Source of the DNA: Lentisphaeria bacterium UBA1791
GTDB lineage: Bacteria > Verrucomicrobiota > Lentisphaeria > Victivallales > Victivallaceae
Direction: 5' to 3'
Assembly: GCA_002314455.1 (NCBI GenBank)
Contig: DCFZ01000057.1
Span: 6,413 to 24,770, forward strand
Length of the DNA stretch: 18,358 nucleotides
Positions 6,195 to 13,285 of this stretch are shown one piece after another; the first letter of the stretch is position 1, and each line of letters opens with the position of its first letter. The notes under the pieces were generated by a model. It made no database searches. It was not told where the DNA came from and worked only from the letters and a program-made list of their open reading frames with translations. The translations under genes were made by a program, and so were the position numbers.

Positions 6195-9100
6195 TCACTT
6201 TCTGCCGATGACGAAAATCGTTTCGGACTTGACGTTCTGCAAATCGCCGGGCGCGAAATCGCGCATCGGCTCGTCGCTCACCTGCGTTTTTTTGATCTCA
6301 AACCCGTCGGGAAGCGCAACTTTCAGATCTTTAACCTGATCCCAGACGAAAATGGCGCCGCCCTTGTCGTTGATCCACGTCGTGCCGTACTCGGTCGTGC
6401 GGATGAAGGGCATCCCGGAATCGAGCGCCATCTGAATGGCGGGCAGCAATTTGCCGACGTGTTCGATCTTGGCGATCTCGCCGGGCGCGCGTTCAAATCC
6501 CTGCGCGTAGCCGTCGGTGAAGAACTTCGGGAAGCAGCCGAACATCGCAACGCGGAAGTAGTTGAGGATGAACGACGCTTCCTCGTTGGTGCCCAGATTG
6601 CTGCCGATCGTCGCAAATTCCTTGCCGCCCATCGGGACGTAGAGCTTTTCGCGGTACCAGTAATTGTCGACGACGAGCGGATTCATTCCCTCGACGCCGC
6701 AAACGATGCGGTTGTCGTGGTAAAAGCGGAAAATCGGAATCTGATTCACCAATCCGGCGTTGCTTTCGGCGCCGGCAAAGTTGACGTTGCTCGACGCCTG
6801 ACCGCCCATATCCATATAGACATAACCGACGCCCGCGGCGAAGATCGACTTCAATTTGGCGTAGTACCACGTGAGGAAATCCTTGTTCGAGAGGTCGATC
6901 ACGCGGTGGTTGCCGAAATAGGCGTAAATGCCGCCGTTTTCGTCGCGCATCAGCCAGTCCTGATGATTCTGAAAGACCCAGTCGCCCGTGCCCTCGGTGT
7001 AGTCGCACGCCGTCCACGGATAGGCGCGCATCCCGTTGGCGCGAATGACGGTGTAGCGTTTCATCAATTCATCGCTGTCGATGGAGTTGATCGACGAGGG
7101 GCAAAGCGGCAGATAAAAGAAACTCACGCCGAGTTTGCCGGCGGCTTTGATCGCCTCGTATTTTTCACTTTCCGTCGCGGTGTTGGTATAGCCGGCGGCG
7201 GGACGGATCGGATATTCCTGCAATCCGGCGCTCTGACGCAAATGATGGCGGACGAACTGCCACAAGGCGAGGTATTCGTTGCAGGAATTTTCCTTGCCCT
7301 CGCTGTACAACTGCCAGAAAAATTCATCCTCGACAGGCGCGTTGCGGCGGCCGATCAACTGTTTGATCGAATTGTTGATCAACTTGTCGCCTTTGCCGAT
7401 CGTGTAGCGGATCTCGGTCGAGAAGGGCTTTTCGATCATCTCAGCGTAGATGCCGTTTTGCGTGTTGATGTAGCCGAAAGGCTGACTGCTGATGAAAAAG
7501 TTGCACGCTCTCGTATCGGCGGCGACTTTGCCGCTCAAATCAAGTTCGGCATAGCCGCGCGGCTCCTGATAGCAATTCATCCGGCGGCAGATGGTCGCAT
7601 CGAGATCAAGTTTGCAAGTGGAAATGAGCGAGCTCACCTGCGTCGGCGCGGCGAGAATCTTCGCCTTTTGCGCGATGCCGCAATAAGTGCGGCCGTCGAG
7701 GACGAGTTTGCCGCTCTTGAAAACCCACTGCATTTTGGCGCCGTTGTCGGCAGCATAACTCAAAACCGCATACTTGCCGTCGGAAGTAAGCGCGTCGAAT
7801 TTCCAGACCGTCTTGGAAACGCCGGCAGCGTGCGTATCGACCGCTTCGCTCGTCGCCGAGGTGAGCTTCTGCTGCGTCGTCGAGAGGAAAAGTTGCGGCG
7901 GCTTGAAATCGACGGCGTAGGGCTTTGCCGCCCCCGGCATCGTCAGATTGACGGAACCATTGGCGTTGACTTCAAGTTTCGCGCCGTCGGCAAAGAGCGC
8001 GACGTTGCCATCGATTTTGACCGCGCCGTCGCTGTCGGCAAGCGTCATTTCAGGCAGTGTGATCTTCGTCGAAACGGCGTTCAACTCCTGCGGCGCGGGG
8101 CACGCGGACTGGCGGTAGATGAGTTTCTGCTCGTTGAGCTTCAAACCGGCAAGTTCGTTGACGAGCGCCGCCATCAGCGCGCGGCCGTACGCCCAGCTGT
8201 AGAGCATCGCCACTTTGCTGTGGCGGCTGAAACTGTCGTTCAAAAAGAGGACGCGACCCTTGCCGATTTCCTGCATAACGAGATAGTCGGCAACGCTCTG
8301 GCCGTCTTCGGTGGTCAGCTGCGCAAGAACTTTCGCCCCCTGCTTGGCGCGGACGCTTTTATAGGCGTCGAAACTGCGCCACTTTTCCGGCAGAAACGCG
8401 AAATTTTCGCCTGCGGGACGCTGGACGAAAACGGCGCCGTCGTAATCGGCGCTTTCGCTTTCCCCGACGGGGAGCAACTCGCCGAGCGAAGCCGGCGCAT
8501 TGATCGTCAACAGCAGCGTGCCGCCGTTTTCGACGTAGGTTTTCAATGCGGCAATGCGTTCCGGCGTAAAGATCTTCGCCTGATTTTCCGCGGGAATGTT
8601 GTTGATGACGACGCACTTGTAATCGGCAAGACGCGCGAATTCAACCGTGATGCCGTCGGCGGCAGGAGGTTCGACGCTGTCGTTGAGCATAGCGCGGATC
8701 GGCGAACCGCCCTCGCCCGCGAGGTGCTTGGAAGTCAGCGTCAGCACTTTGGCGCCGGCTTCGACGTAGAGGTCGCCGAATTCCGAGCCCGTCCACGGAC
8801 GGCCGCCGGAAAGAACGAGCATCGGCTCGCCCTTGCCCTTCGCCTTGGGATGCGGAAACATCTTTTTCGCGACTTCCGCCGGATCCAGCTTCGGCGCGGG
8901 CAATTCCTCGATGGCGTTGATCTCCTCCTTGGCGTTGGAGGGGACAAAGCCGGCATCGGTCGTCAAAATGATCGTATCGATGCGCGCATAGGGCGAGATC
9001 GGCGTGATCTCGACCATCAGCTTGCCGGCGGGAAGCGTCAATGTCTTTTGGGCTTTTTCCCAGTTGAGCGAGGGCTTCGCCTGTCCTTCGGGGATCGCAC

Positions 9101-9410
9101 CGTCGCCAAAGGCGCCGAGTCCCTTGTAGTTGAAGAAAAGTTTGAACTTGCGGTTGTTCTCCGCATAGCTGAAACTGCGAACCCAGACGTAATAGGTGCC
9201 GGCTTCCGACAACGTGAAGGTCTCTTTGATCGAGTTCTTGTCGATCTTGTCCGCCGCAAGCTGACAGCGTCCGGACGTATTGGCGTCCAAACTCCTGCGC
9301 CATTTTTTCAGCTCGTTGAAGTGCTCCGGCTCAATGCGGTATTCCGCCGCCGACGCCGCGAACGCGAATGCGAATGCGACGATGCCCAACAGGCAACTTA
9401 ATTTTTTCAT
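6195..9410 (-). CDS. Secreted multi-domain glycosidase-like protein
   Basis: The 1071-residue protein starts with a signal peptide (KK then a hydrophobic run, ending ASAAE near residue 22). Residues about 24-155 form a beta-rich carbohydrate-binding-like module that recurs in the small protein at 10688-11191. Residues about 195-425 resemble an amidotransferase/ThuA-type fold (LVLSGG, YVENGGTLLL, GKGRVLFLND). A beta-sandwich-like middle follows (about 430-720). The C-terminal part (about 735-1010) looks like a TIM barrel of the GH31/GH36 superfamily, with YVYMDMGG (D867) and GVEGMNP (E907) as candidate catalytic acids. It probably cleaves an external glycan; no substrate can be named. An in-frame upstream extension to 9500 was rejected because GGAGG lies 7 bases before this ATG and the signal peptide begins here. 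Domain calls are by eye and only moderately secure. Confidence 0.75.
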   Translation of the reverse strand: MKKLSCLLGIVAFAFAFAASAAEYRIEPEHFNELKKWRRSLDANTSGRCQLAADKIDKNSIKETFTLSEAGTYYVWVRSFSYAENNRKFKLFFNYKGLGAFGDGAIPEGQAKPSLNWEKAQKTLTLPAGKLMVEITPISPYARIDTIILTTDAGFVPSNAKEEINAIEELPAPKLDPAEVAKKMFPHPKAKGKGEPMLVLSGGRPWTGSEFGDLYVEAGAKVLTLTSKHLAGEGGSPIRAMLNDSVEPPAADGITVEFARLADYKCVVINNIPAENQAKIFTPERIAALKTYVENGGTLLLTINAPASLGELLPVGESESADYDGAVFVQRPAGENFAFLPEKWRSFDAYKSVRAKQGAKVLAQLTTEDGQSVADYLVMQEIGKGRVLFLNDSFSRHSKVAMLYSWAYGRALMAALVNELAGLKLNEQKLIYRQSACPAPQELNAVSTKITLPEMTLADSDGAVKIDGNVALFADGAKLEVNANGSVNLTMPGAAKPYAVDFKPPQLFLSTTQQKLTSATSEAVDTHAAGVSKTVWKFDALTSDGKYAVLSYAADNGAKMQWVFKSGKLVLDGRTYCGIAQKAKILAAPTQVSSLISTCKLDLDATICRRMNCYQEPRGYAELDLSGKVAADTRACNFFISSQPFGYINTQNGIYAEMIEKPFSTEIRYTIGKGDKLINNSIKQLIGRRNAPVEDEFFWQLYSEGKENSCNEYLALWQFVRHHLRQSAGLQEYPIRPAAGYTNTATESEKYEAIKAAGKLGVSFFYLPLCPSSINSIDSDELMKRYTVIRANGMRAYPWTACDYTEGTGDWVFQNHQDWLMRDENGGIYAYFGNHRVIDLSNKDFLTWYYAKLKSIFAAGVGYVYMDMGGQASSNVNFAGAESNAGLVNQIPIFRFYHDNRIVCGVEGMNPLVVDNYWYREKLYVPMGGKEFATIGSNLGTNEEASFILNYFRVAMFGCFPKFFTDGYAQGFERAPGEIAKIEHVGKLLPAIQMALDSGMPFIRTTEYGTTWINDKGGAIFVWDQVKDLKVALPDGFEIKKTQVSDEPMRDFAPGDLQNVKSETIFVIGRK

Positions 9411-9434
9411 CGGGACCTCCATAATTTTTAGTTT

Positions 9435-9440
9435 ATTATA
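9435..9440 (-). promoter_or_regulatory. Possible -10 element before the glycosidase-like gene
   Basis: A perfect TATAAT is read on the minus strand (9440-9435) in the AT-rich 53-bp gap between the transporter and the glycosidase-like gene. No convincing -35 lies at the right spacing, so an internal promoter is only possible. Confidence 0.3.
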
Positions 9441-9463
9441 ATGTAGCTTACGAACGCTTATTT

Positions 9464-10627
9464 TCAAATCACACGCGGCTCTTTTGCCGATTTTCCGCAA
9501 AGGAAGTAAATCAGAAAAAAAGTTTCGCCGACCGCGACCACCGCCGCAATCACAAACGGCAGATCGCTTCGCGTCGGCGTCGCCAGAGAACTGCAGACGG
9601 GGCCGAGAAACTGCGTGATGCCGATGACGATCTCACTGACGATGCAATATTTGCCGTTACCCCCGGAATTACCGAGCGCGTGATAACTGACGTAAAAAAG
9701 CCCCATACCGAGCGCGATGCCGAAAAGGATGGATCCGGCGTAAAAACTCGCCGCACTCGTGCCAAAGGCAAAAAGCGAAAGACTGACGGCAAAGGACGCC
9801 GCAAGCGCGGCGGGCGTCAAGCGGAAACGGACCCATTTCCGCGAAAAAATGAGCAGAAAGACGACGATCCCCTCGACAAAGGAACGCGACGACAAAATGT
9901 TGGCGCGCACATCTTCGGAAATGCCGAGCACATTACCGCGAAACGTGACGCTCGCCGCCATCATCGAGAGCGCCAGCGAGATCAACCCGACCAGCACCCA
10001 GCCGGAAATAACTTCCCGCGGGATCGGCGAAGCCGCCTGATCGCAATGATTTTCCCTCTTTTCCGCAACCGGCGCTTCCGGCGCGGGCAGATAAGCGCGC
10101 GCGACCAGCATCATCACGACGGTCACAAAAACGCCGAGCAAAAAGCCGATTCCGCAAAAGAACGCCGCGGAAATGTGTCCGCACAAAAGGACGCCGAGCC
10201 CCTGCCCGATGCTGACGCCGACAAGGTAGGTCGAGACCGTCTTGACCAGATTGCCCTGATCGGGCTTGTTGCCCTGTACGCGCTTGAGTAAAAGCTGGAT
10301 CGGCACCGAGTGCAAGGTCACCGCGACGTTGACGATGACGCTCCACGCGACGAGCCACCAGAAAGAATTCAAAAAGTAGATCCCCGCCACCGCCAGCGCG
10401 ATCAGAATGCCGCTGAATGCGATCAAGGTCGTCACCCGCTTGGGCGTGATGAGTTTGCCGACGAGAAAGGTCGAGACCGGATAGACGATCCCGGCGGCGA
10501 CGCTCGGCAGGCTGACCTGCCAGCCGCTGCCCCCCATCGCCGCGATCAACGCGGCGAAAAAAAGACCGAATCCGTGCTGGATGAAATTGACGACGATCGG
10601 GATCGAGCGCGTAAAAAACTTCAACAT
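9464..10627 (-). CDS. MFS-type transporter, 12 predicted membrane segments
   Basis: The 387-residue protein is almost entirely hydrophobic helices with short polar loops. A longer charged central loop (about residues 195-215, EKRENHCDQAASP) splits it into two six-helix halves, as in the major facilitator superfamily. No substrate-defining motif was recognised. It lies between a small secreted carbohydrate-binding-like protein and a secreted glycosidase-like protein, so sugar or oligosaccharide uptake is the natural guess. The ATG at 10627 (MLKFFTRSIP) was preferred to a TTG 12 codons upstream. That longer start would lie inside the terminator hairpin of the preceding gene. The ribosome-binding site is weak, so translation may be modest. 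Confidence 0.8.
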   Translation of the reverse strand: MLKFFTRSIPIVVNFIQHGFGLFFAALIAAMGGSGWQVSLPSVAAGIVYPVSTFLVGKLITPKRVTTLIAFSGILIALAVAGIYFLNSFWWLVAWSVIVNVAVTLHSVPIQLLLKRVQGNKPDQGNLVKTVSTYLVGVSIGQGLGVLLCGHISAAFFCGIGFLLGVFVTVVMMLVARAYLPAPEAPVAEKRENHCDQAASPIPREVISGWVLVGLISLALSMMAASVTFRGNVLGISEDVRANILSSRSFVEGIVVFLLIFSRKWVRFRLTPAALAASFAVSLSLFAFGTSAASFYAGSILFGIALGMGLFYVSYHALGNSGGNGKYCIVSEIVIGITQFLGPVCSSLATPTRSDLPFVIAAVVAVGETFFLIYFLCGKSAKEPRVI

Positions 10628-10635
10628 TTTATATA

Positions 10636-10674
10636 CCAAAACAAGAAACAAGCCGTCTTTCAACGGCTCGTTTC
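10636..10674 (-). terminator. Terminator after the small secreted protein gene
   Basis: Twelve-base arms (10645-10656 and 10663-10674) pair around a 6-nt loop. The one non-Watson-Crick position is G-U only in the minus-strand RNA. TTGTTTT follows on that strand. It begins 13 bases after the stop codon at 10688 and ends just before the transporter start. It could give strong expression of the small protein and reduced read-through into the transporter. Confidence 0.7.
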
Positions 10675-10687
10675 AGGCAAAAAAGAG

Positions 10688-11191
10688 TTAGTCGACCAGT
10701 TCCAATTCGGCGACGTCCTCGGCCTTGCCCTCGGGCTTGAAGTTTTCGTCCGTCGTGAAAATGATCATATCGAAACGGGCATACTCGCTATTGGAAACGA
10801 GTTTGATCTCAAGTTCGCCCGCCTCGAGGTGGGTCTTGAGCATCGAGCGAGTCCACATCCACGTGCCGGATTTGCCGTCCGGGCTTTTCTTGTCGCCAAA
10901 GGAACCGACCTTTTTGCCGTTGAGGAAGACCGTACCCTTGCGGTTATTCTGACCGTAGGAAAAGTCGCGGACCCAGACGTAGTAGTCTCCCGCTTCCGGG
11001 ATCGCCGTCTTGGCGCTGGCGGCGGCGCCCCGCTTCGCCAATTGCAGAAAAGCCCCCTTGGAAGAAGCCCCCATATGATCCACCTTAAATCCGGTATCCG
11101 TGGGAAATCCCTCGCACTCGACCATAAATTCCGTAGCGCCGGCTCCGGCCGCGAGCATCGCGGCGGCGAACATCGTCAACATTTTTTTCAT
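10688..11191 (-). CDS. Small secreted carbohydrate-binding-like protein
   Basis: The 167-residue product has a signal peptide (MKKMLTMFAAAMLAAGAGAT, cleavage near residue 20) followed by one beta-rich module. The segment at 66-85 (EAGDYYVWVRDFSYGQNNRK) and the stretch ending EYARFDMIIFTTDENF (136-151) align with residues 69-88 and 139-154 of the 1071-residue protein in the same cluster. It is therefore a free-standing version of that protein's N-terminal module. Such modules resemble galactose-binding-like/CBM folds, with the motif EAGxYYVWVR typical of them. A glycan-binding role outside the cytoplasm is inferred. It is the first gene of the cluster and divergent from the AraC regulator. Start: AAGGGG lies 7 bases before the ATG. 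An intrinsic terminator follows the gene. Confidence 0.8.
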   Translation of the reverse strand: MKKMLTMFAAAMLAAGAGATEFMVECEGFPTDTGFKVDHMGASSKGAFLQLAKRGAAASAKTAIPEAGDYYVWVRDFSYGQNNRKGTVFLNGKKVGSFGDKKSPDGKSGTWMWTRSMLKTHLEAGELEIKLVSNSEYARFDMIIFTTDENFKPEGKAEDVAELELVD

Positions 11192-11210
11192 TTTAAGCCC
11201 CTTGTATTTT

Positions 11211-11224
11211 ACCCGTTTTCGGGT
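11211..11224. promoter_or_regulatory. Short palindrome in the leader of the small secreted protein gene
   Basis: ACCCG (11211-11215) and CGGGT (11220-11224) form a 5-bp stem with a TTTT loop in the 5' leader, 20 bases before the start codon. It could be an operator half-site pair or a leader hairpin. It is too short to call alone. Confidence 0.3.
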
Positions 11225-11233
11225 TATGTTTAT

Positions 11234-11262
11234 AATCTATGCGAAAAAGCGCTATTTTGCAA
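11234..11262 (-). promoter_or_regulatory. Candidate promoter of the glycan cluster
   Basis: On the minus strand TTGCAA and TAGATT are separated by 17 bp, about 45 bp before the start codon of the small secreted protein. It lies in the 133-bp gap shared with the divergent AraC gene, where activator sites would be expected. No clear promoter for the AraC gene itself was found. Confidence 0.45.
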
Positions 11263-11324
11263 GAGCGGCAAGCAGTAAAAGTTAACGAAAAAATAGTAAA
11301 ATCTCACGATTGACGGTATTTTTT

Positions 11325-12188
11325 ATGAATTCTTACGTCTATTATCCCGACCGCTTTTCCGAGGAAACGCCATTTCATCTGGAATACTTTCCGCCGGAAA
11401 AACTGATCCCGACCCACGAGATCGACATGCACAACTTTGTCCATCTCGGCGTTGTGCTGGCGGGTTCCTATGACGGCTGGGGCGACGGTTATATCCACAG
11501 CCACCAAGCCGGCAGTGTCTGGCTGACCGCGCCATTGGAACCGCACACCGCGTTGCGCCAGAGCGACGACTGCGAAGCGGTCGCCGCCAGCTTTCCGATC
11601 GAGGAACTCGGCCGCGGCTTTGCCGGGTGGAAACTCCCCTTTCTCGCGCCGTTTTCTCTCGACCTCAAACAGCGCACCGAATGTCTGAATCGCGGCAATG
11701 CGGAAAAATGCCTCGCGCTCGGCAAGGCGTTGCGCGACCTCGCCCTGCTCGCCGATCAGGATGTGTGCACGCGCTTTGAGCAATGGCTGCTCATCCACGA
11801 GATCTTCGCCGTCATTTTGAAACCGTTTCAACAGGCGGCGATCCCCGAAACCGAAGCGGGGTTGGAGCGGATCCGTCCGGCATTGGTGCTGCCGCAAAAG
11901 CAAATGGGCAAGCCGGTTTCCCTCGAAGAAGCCGCAAGGGCGTGCAATTTGAGTGCGAGCCGCTTCGGGGAATTGTTTCACGCCTATATGGGCAAGAGTT
12001 TCTGCCAATACGAGATCCGCTTCCGTTTGAGCAATGCCAAAAACCTGGTGGCGACCAGCGACCGCACCTTGAAAGAGATCGCCGCGACCTGGGGCTTTTA
12101 CGACACCAGCCACTTCACGCGGCTTTTTCACCAATACTACGGGGTGACCCCGGGCGCGTACAGAAAAAACAGGAAGATCGGGAAATAA
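11325..12188 (+). CDS. AraC-family transcriptional regulator
   Basis: The 287-residue protein has an N-terminal sensing half (about 1-170, with features of the AraC-type cupin, such as HEIDMHNFVHLGVVLAG). Its C-terminal part (about 185-285) is the double helix-turn-helix of AraC/XylS regulators. The first HTH is SLEEAARACNLSASRFGELF. The second is TLKEIAATWGFYDTSHFTRL, followed by the family signature YYGVTPGAYRK. Such proteins usually activate nearby sugar-use genes when their ligand binds. Being divergent from the secreted-module/transporter/glycosidase-like cluster, it is the probable activator of that cluster. A TTG five codons upstream is open in the same frame, but the ATG was preferred; neither has a strong ribosome-binding site. 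Its 3' end is convergent with the epimerase gene, 11 bases apart. Confidence 0.92.
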   Translation: MNSYVYYPDRFSEETPFHLEYFPPEKLIPTHEIDMHNFVHLGVVLAGSYDGWGDGYIHSHQAGSVWLTAPLEPHTALRQSDDCEAVAASFPIEELGRGFAGWKLPFLAPFSLDLKQRTECLNRGNAEKCLALGKALRDLALLADQDVCTRFEQWLLIHEIFAVILKPFQQAAIPETEAGLERIRPALVLPQKQMGKPVSLEEAARACNLSASRFGELFHAYMGKSFCQYEIRFRLSNAKNLVATSDRTLKEIAATWGFYDTSHFTRLFHQYYGVTPGAYRKNRKIGK

Positions 12189-12199
12189 AAGGGTTCCCC

Positions 12200-13201
12200 C
12201 TAATTTCCGCTTTCCTTCTTTCCGGTTCCCGCCGAAAATGACGCAACGATATCGTCGATGACGTCGTCGAGATCGTGTTCAACCTGCCATCCGGTCAATG
12301 CGGTGACCGCCGACGTGTCGGGTTTGCGGCGGCGCATATCCTCGAATCCGGCGGGATACGCTTCGCAATAGGGGATGATCTCGATTGCAGATCTGCTGTG
12401 CGTCCGGTCGATCACGCGCCGGGCGAGATCGCCGATGGTAATCAATTCCGTACTGCCGATATTGTAGATGTTGCCGAAACTTTTTTCTTCGGCGAGCAAC
12501 AGCAACAGCGCGCGCACGACGTCGCAAACGTGGCAGAAGCAACGGGACTGCTTGCCGTCGCCGAAAACGCGAAGCGGCGCATTTTGGAGCGCGGCGGCAA
12601 CAAAGCGGGGCAACACCATACCGTAACGCCCCGTCTGGCGGGGTCCCACGGTGTTGAAAAACCGGACGATTGTACCGGGGAAGCGTTGTTTCTGGCAAAG
12701 CGCCATCAGCAGAAATTCGTCGAGGAGCTTGCCGCAGGCGTAGCTCCAGCGTGAAAAGTAAGGCGAACCGAGGACGAGGTCGTCGTATTCGGCAAAGAGA
12801 TCGTTGCCGGATTTTCCGTAGACCTCGCTCGTCGAGGCGATGATCGTGCGCTTGCCGTATTGGGCGGCGGCGCCGAGCAGATTTTCCGTGCCGCGCACGT
12901 TGGTCGTGATCGAACGCACGGGGTCGTCGACGATCAATTCCACGCCGACGGCGGCGGCAAGGTGAACGACCGCGTCGGCGTCTTTGACCAACGCGGCAAG
13001 TTGTGCCGCATCGCGCGTCACATCCAATTCCACGATCTCCAACGCCGGATGATGCGCGACGGCATCGAGATTGGCGCGGCATCCGGTGGAAAAGTTGTCG
13101 GCGGCGACGACGTGACAATGCTTTGCCAGCAACGCTTCGACGAGAAAACTCCCGATGAACCCGGCTCCGCCGGTCACCAGCACCTTTTTCGGAAAATCCA
13201 T
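12200..13201 (-). CDS. NAD-dependent nucleotide-sugar epimerase/dehydratase (extended SDR)
   Basis: The 333-residue protein has the extended short-chain dehydrogenase/reductase layout. The Rossmann motif GGAGFIG is at 11-17. D35 ends the second strand and indicates NAD rather than NADP. STSEVYG is at 123-129, the catalytic Y154-x3-K158 pair lies in WSYACGKLLDE, and RFFNTVGPRQTGRYG is at 180-194. C-terminal stretches such as GDGKQSRCFCHVCDVVRA and NIGS are typical of UDP-sugar-modifying members. Likely substrates are UDP-hexoses or UDP-uronates for cell-surface polysaccharide, but the exact reaction (4-epimerase, decarboxylase or dehydratase) cannot be fixed. Start: AAGGTGA a few bases before the ATG. 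It is on the same strand as the hydrogenase operon and 84 bp downstream of it. A hairpin lies between, so it is probably a separate unit. Confidence 0.9.
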   Translation of the reverse strand: MDFPKKVLVTGGAGFIGSFLVEALLAKHCHVVAADNFSTGCRANLDAVAHHPALEIVELDVTRDAAQLAALVKDADAVVHLAAAVGVELIVDDPVRSITTNVRGTENLLGAAAQYGKRTIIASTSEVYGKSGNDLFAEYDDLVLGSPYFSRWSYACGKLLDEFLLMALCQKQRFPGTIVRFFNTVGPRQTGRYGMVLPRFVAAALQNAPLRVFGDGKQSRCFCHVCDVVRALLLLLAEEKSFGNIYNIGSTELITIGDLARRVIDRTHSRSAIEIIPYCEAYPAGFEDMRRRKPDTSAVTALTGWQVEHDLDDVIDDIVASFSAGTGKKESGN

Positions 13202-13225
13202 TTCATCACCTTTCAGATAAACTGC

Positions 13226-13267
13226 AAACGGCGCCGCACCTCAAAGCGAGGAGTCGGCGCCGCGTTT
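13226..13267 (-). terminator. GC-rich hairpin after hydA
   Basis: AAACGGCGCCG (13226-13236) pairs with CGGCGCCGCGTTT (13255-13267), with a 2-nt bulge. An inner CCTC/GAGG pair (13239-13242 with 13248-13251) extends it. It lies about 20 bases after the hydA stop codon. Only a weak T-rich stretch follows on the minus strand, so termination may be partial. Confidence 0.5.
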
Positions 13268-13285
13268 CAGAAAGTTGAGTCGCCT

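Noticed and set aside
5922..9401. A 1159-codon open frame on the plus strand
   Set aside because: It is antisense to the glycosidase-like gene and part of the adaptor gene, which have ribosome-binding sites, a signal peptide and a membrane anchor. The plus-strand product is rich in R, D and V without any domain pattern.
9411..9500. A 30-codon N-terminal extension of the glycosidase-like protein
   Set aside because: The extension has no ribosome-binding site. A GGAGG site and a classic signal peptide start at 9410.
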